Shown in pieces: positions 60,969 to 64,000 of a stretch of 64,000 bases of DNA. The stretch is from the NCBI GenBank assembly GCA_900659855.1, contig CAACVI010000045.1, positions 219,174 through 283,173 of the forward strand, given 5' to 3'. The position numbers were made by a program, and so were the translations under genes. The stretch is from Candidatus Desulfarcum epimagneticum (GTDB lineage: Bacteria; Desulfobacterota; Desulfobacteria; Desulfobacterales; CR-1). The notes below the pieces were generated by a model. The model had not been told where the DNA came from and did no database searches. It saw only the letters and a program-made list of their open reading frames with translations. How positions within the stretch are numbered: the first letter of the stretch is position 1; the number at the start of each line of letters is the position of its first letter.

Positions 60969-63911
60969 ATGCTTTTAATTGTGTTTCATATCGTCCTGGC
61001 CTTTTTGGCCATGTGGCTCGCCGGCTGCGGCATGGCGGGCCTGCTCTCTCTTTGGATGGGAGGCCCAAACCGAATCCCGGGCCGGGGATACGTGGCCCCG
61101 GCCGTGGGATACGCCGTGTCCCAACTGATTTTTTACTGGTCCTATGCGGCGACCGGAGACTCGCTCATATCTTTCCAAACATCCCTTTTCATCCCCGGTT
61201 TTTTGACGCTGTGCTATTTCCTGGTCAGGGCAAAACAGCGCCGTTTTAAAGTCCGCCTCTCCAAAGAAAAGGTTTTCGTATTCTTATGGCTTTCCCTGGC
61301 CCTTGCCTTCGCCATATGGCCGTATCTGCTCATCGGCGAGGGCCATTACTACCACTCGGGCAATATCGACGCCTTCAATCGAACGGACCTGGGGCGCGAG
61401 CTTCTTTTAAACCGGGACATCAACGCGATAAAATGGATCCCCAATTTTCCAACCCGCCTGACCCTTCAGTATTCCCCCCAGGTTTTCTGGACTCTTCTTC
61501 TCCACACACCCAATCCCATGGACGCCTTCATGATCCAGCACGCCTTGAACCTTCTGATGACCATGATGGGCGTCTTCTGGCTTCTGCGATATCCATTCGG
61601 AATGCCTCTCTGGATATCCACAGGCGGCGGCGTGGCCATGACCGTGTCCAATTTTTATTTCACCACTTTTTTATCCGGAAACATCGGCTCCATGATGTAT
61701 GGCGCCATTGTTCCCTTTTTTCTCGGGACAGCGATCTTATGGATCAACTTCCATAAAGCCCATCTTGAAAAAACGCCTCGCCCCGCATTGAAATCGATTT
61801 TATTTTCATGGGCCAAACAAAGATATAGCCCGCCACCTTTAATTCTTTTGGCCCTGTTGTTTTGGTTTGTCGTCCAAGCCTATTACAACGCGATTTATTT
61901 CATCATGATCCCTCTGGCGGCATACGCCCTTTATGAGTTGGCGCTCTCCCCGCTTGCCATCCCGGAAAGAATAAAACCTTATATCCAAGACCCCAAACGG
62001 CGCATGGCGCTGTCGGCGTCGGCGATTTTTTTGCTCATTCTGTCCGCGGCGCTGATATACTGGACGGCGGACGTTTTTGAACCCTTGCGGCTGAGGGCCA
62101 TGAGCCGGGAGAGAACCGCCTGGGAACTGGGCGCTTCATGGCTCATCATGCCTGTTTTCTGGGGGCTGTCCCCGTCCGACGTGGCCGGAACCGCAAGAAT
62201 CATGTTTTTCCCTCCCCTGTTTTCCCCGGCTCTGATCGCAGTGTCCTTTGTCTGTTTTGGAATCTCTTTGTATGGGGCGTTTCTTTTGTTTCGCCGGGGT
62301 TGGACTTTTTTCGCTTTTTACGCTTTCTTCTGGCTTCTTTTCTTAATCATGATGAAGTATTTCTATGGAAGCGGATACTATTTGTACAAATTTTACTGCG
62401 TCAATTTCTTCCTGTTCCCCCCCTGCTTTCTGGCGGGAATTCATGGAATCCTTAAAAAGAAAACGCTTCTGTCCAGGCTGGCCTGTCCCGCAGTGGCCTT
62501 GATTCTCGCGCTTAACCTGGGTTACAGCTTTGTCGGCCAGAAACGCATTTTTGATCAGGAGTATCATGATACAAAAGAAATGCCCGGCGTCATCAGCCAA
62601 TTAAAAAAATATGAAGATTATTCGGTCAAAGCGGATTTTCTGGATGAAACAAGGCTTTACAGAAACCAGGTGATCACAGGAGACACACTGATCCTGAGAA
62701 AAATATTTCAGTACAACGAATTGAAATTCCTCCGGGATGATGAAAATTCGGATTATGTTCTGAGAATCAACAAAAAAATCGATGTGACGGACAAAAGTCA
62801 TGAAAACGGTCGAAAAGTTTGGAAAAACAGACTTTTTTCCATTTACGAGAGCCAAAACAGAAACAACCTGATTCTGAAAAATTTTTATCAGCCTGAAAGC
62901 GCCCCCCAGGGTCCCGTCAGATGGATCGCCGACCACCATATCCCGGAGTCGGAATACCTGACCGGCCATTTAAAAGCCGCCATGGAAAAAGCCCCGAAAG
63001 AAATGCTTGCTCAATCTTATTTTAATATATACCGCTTCCATTACAACATGGCGTTAAAAAAAATATTGGATCAAACAGATATGAGGGTCGAATGGGACCG
63101 GAAAAAAGCCAGGCATGAATTCAAATCCCTCAGCGGAATGAGACGAAAAGAAAGCCTGTGGCAGGCTGAGAACTACCGAATCATTGAAAACCGGCTGCAA
63201 AGAATAAAAAAAGCCCTTTTAAAAGAACATCTCGATCCTTTGCTGTCCATATTAAAAGAAAATTCGGAAATCCCGGTCTTTATCGACATGCCAAAAGACG
63301 ATGACATCCGCCGATCTCTTTCAGAAAACAGGGACCTGAGCCTTGCGGCGAACCCCGATGACGCTACGTTTTTTATCCGCTACGCCGAGCCGCCCCACCG
63401 GTATCTGCCCGTGAAAAATCAGCGCATACTGTTCAGGACATCGGAGCTTTACGGCATAGTGTTGGAGCTGGCCGAGCTGCCCCATGAAAACCGGGTCGAG
63501 CCGCCGCCATCGACCCTTTTGCCCTTTGAAAGATATATCAAAGGCTTAAGGCTGGATCCGAGCTTCATCGTCCAGTTGAAAAACGCGGATTCTTTCTTTA
63601 AACACATTCAGATTGTCATCGCGCCGGGGTATGGCATAGACATGCGCCCCTTTTCTCTTGTGGCCGAAGACCTGGACGGAAACCGGCTGGGGGAATACGG
63701 CGTGAAAGGCGTCACGTTTATCTCCCACCCCATTGGCGACATGCCTTTGGAAAACACATTCGTTTTCCGGGGGGACGGGCTTAAGGGCAAATTTTTGCCC
63801 CATGACAGAAGAAAGCTGGACATGAAGCTGATGTTCGCGGGCCTGTCCCGCTCTCCGTCTCCATCGGCGCGGGCGCTTGAAACGCTCAACGCTTTTAAAG
63901 GAAAAAATTGA
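60969..63911 (+). CDS. Large multi-pass membrane protein of the glycan locus
   Basis: This protein of about 980 residues has eleven or so membrane helices in its first 520 residues (LLIVFHIVLAFLAMWLAG, VFLWLSLALAFAIWPYLLIG, and on to VALILALNLGYSFVG). A charged segment, YLLIGEGHYYHSGNIDAFNRTD, follows helix four, as in GT-C transferases whose first outer loop is catalytic. About 450 soluble residues follow with no known motif. It may be a GT-C glycosyltransferase or an O-unit polymerase. The start at 60969 is preferred over 60927. The TGA lies within palindromic element copy 6. Confidence 0.6.
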   Translation: MLLIVFHIVLAFLAMWLAGCGMAGLLSLWMGGPNRIPGRGYVAPAVGYAVSQLIFYWSYAATGDSLISFQTSLFIPGFLTLCYFLVRAKQRRFKVRLSKEKVFVFLWLSLALAFAIWPYLLIGEGHYYHSGNIDAFNRTDLGRELLLNRDINAIKWIPNFPTRLTLQYSPQVFWTLLLHTPNPMDAFMIQHALNLLMTMMGVFWLLRYPFGMPLWISTGGGVAMTVSNFYFTTFLSGNIGSMMYGAIVPFFLGTAILWINFHKAHLEKTPRPALKSILFSWAKQRYSPPPLILLALLFWFVVQAYYNAIYFIMIPLAAYALYELALSPLAIPERIKPYIQDPKRRMALSASAIFLLILSAALIYWTADVFEPLRLRAMSRERTAWELGASWLIMPVFWGLSPSDVAGTARIMFFPPLFSPALIAVSFVCFGISLYGAFLLFRRGWTFFAFYAFFWLLFLIMMKYFYGSGYYLYKFYCVNFFLFPPCFLAGIHGILKKKTLLSRLACPAVALILALNLGYSFVGQKRIFDQEYHDTKEMPGVISQLKKYEDYSVKADFLDETRLYRNQVITGDTLILRKIFQYNELKFLRDDENSDYVLRINKKIDVTDKSHENGRKVWKNRLFSIYESQNRNNLILKNFYQPESAPQGPVRWIADHHIPESEYLTGHLKAAMEKAPKEMLAQSYFNIYRFHYNMALKKILDQTDMRVEWDRKKARHEFKSLSGMRRKESLWQAENYRIIENRLQRIKKALLKEHLDPLLSILKENSEIPVFIDMPKDDDIRRSLSENRDLSLAANPDDATFFIRYAEPPHRYLPVKNQRILFRTSELYGIVLELAELPHENRVEPPPSTLLPFERYIKGLRLDPSFIVQLKNADSFFKHIQIVIAPGYGIDMRPFSLVAEDLDGNRLGEYGVKGVTFISHPIGDMPLENTFVFRGDGLKGKFLPHDRRKLDMKLMFAGLSRSPSPSARALETLNAFKGKN

Positions 63912-64000
63912 TAAACTCGTAAAAAAGCTTGGGATGGCTAAGTTAAAAATTCGATATACAAGGCGTGGTGGTTATTTTTAATTGAGGCAATACATTGTAG
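63910..64000. repeat. Palindromic element copy 6 (long-arm form, cut by window end)
   Basis: The copy begins GATAAACTCGTAAAAAAGCT and matches copy 5 to the middle of the central stem (GGTTATTTTTAATTGAGGCA). It has the T-A stem variant seen in copy 1. The right half lies outside the window. Confidence 0.85.

Noticed and set aside
1..64000. CRISPR array or prophage
   Set aside because: No regularly spaced short repeats with unique spacers were found, and no phage structural or integrase genes were seen.

Overview
The window reads as chromosomal DNA of an anaerobic, probably sulfate-reducing Desulfobacterota bacterium (Desulfobacterales-like). This is inferred from gene content: a complete set of Wood-Ljungdahl carbonyl-branch genes (acsD, cooS, acsB, acsC, acsE), a four-subunit 2-oxoacid:ferredoxin oxidoreductase, a hybrid cluster protein with a divergent Crp/Fnr regulator, and lipid A and surface-glycan genes of a Gram-negative cell. 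No rRNA, tRNA, CRISPR array or complete insertion sequence was seen.

Layout. 1-7.6 kb is accessory: an ATPase tail, a PLP decarboxylase-like protein, a DUF4143 ATPase, vapBC, a degenerate aldo/keto reductase, a CHAT-domain remnant, a GxxExxY gene inside AATCCTG-type repeats, a YgjP-like metallopeptidase and higBA. 7.7-12.6 kb holds aspS (frameshifted in a 10-bp homopolymer), hisS, and panB with a DUF2520 oxidoreductase. 12.7-17.1 kb holds the 2-oxoacid oxidoreductase operon with a P-loop NTPase, then an acyltransferase. 17.3-18.0 kb is a cobalamin riboswitch with its own terminator, controlling one unrecognised 86-residue protein. 18.2-24.5 kb holds sfsA, a hybrid-cluster-protein group (hcp, HD protein, ferredoxin), its regulator and an MFS transporter. 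24.6-27.4 kb holds two envelope proteins, a NUDIX hydrolase and pyrE. 27.5-36.0 kb is the CODH/acetyl-CoA synthase cluster. 36.3-40.3 kb is an apparent cell-shape operon: bactofilin, M99 carboxypeptidase, coiled-coil membrane protein and L,D-transpeptidase-fold protein with an NTF2-like tail. 40.3-44.5 kb holds a SAM-hydrolase pseudogene, ruvAB, an ELM1-like protein and lpxK. 44.5-63.9 kb is a surface-glycan locus with a nucleotide-sugar/C-methyl branch, a flippase, five glycosyltransferases, four radical SAM proteins and a very large membrane protein, with a HEPN/MNT module inside.

Six copies of one palindromic element (about 120-165 bp when complete) lie between genes at 7.6, 18.0, 18.9, 20.6, 56.7 and 63.9 kb. 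They show compensatory changes in the central stem. Two same-orientation copies bracket the last 7 kb of the glycan locus, and two inverted copies bracket sfsA.

The strongest candidates for something undescribed are this hairpin family, the riboswitch-controlled small protein, the radical SAM/glycosyltransferase locus, the Csd-like shape operon, and the long Ala/Lys repeat tail on AcsD. All functional statements are homology reading by eye; no searches were run.
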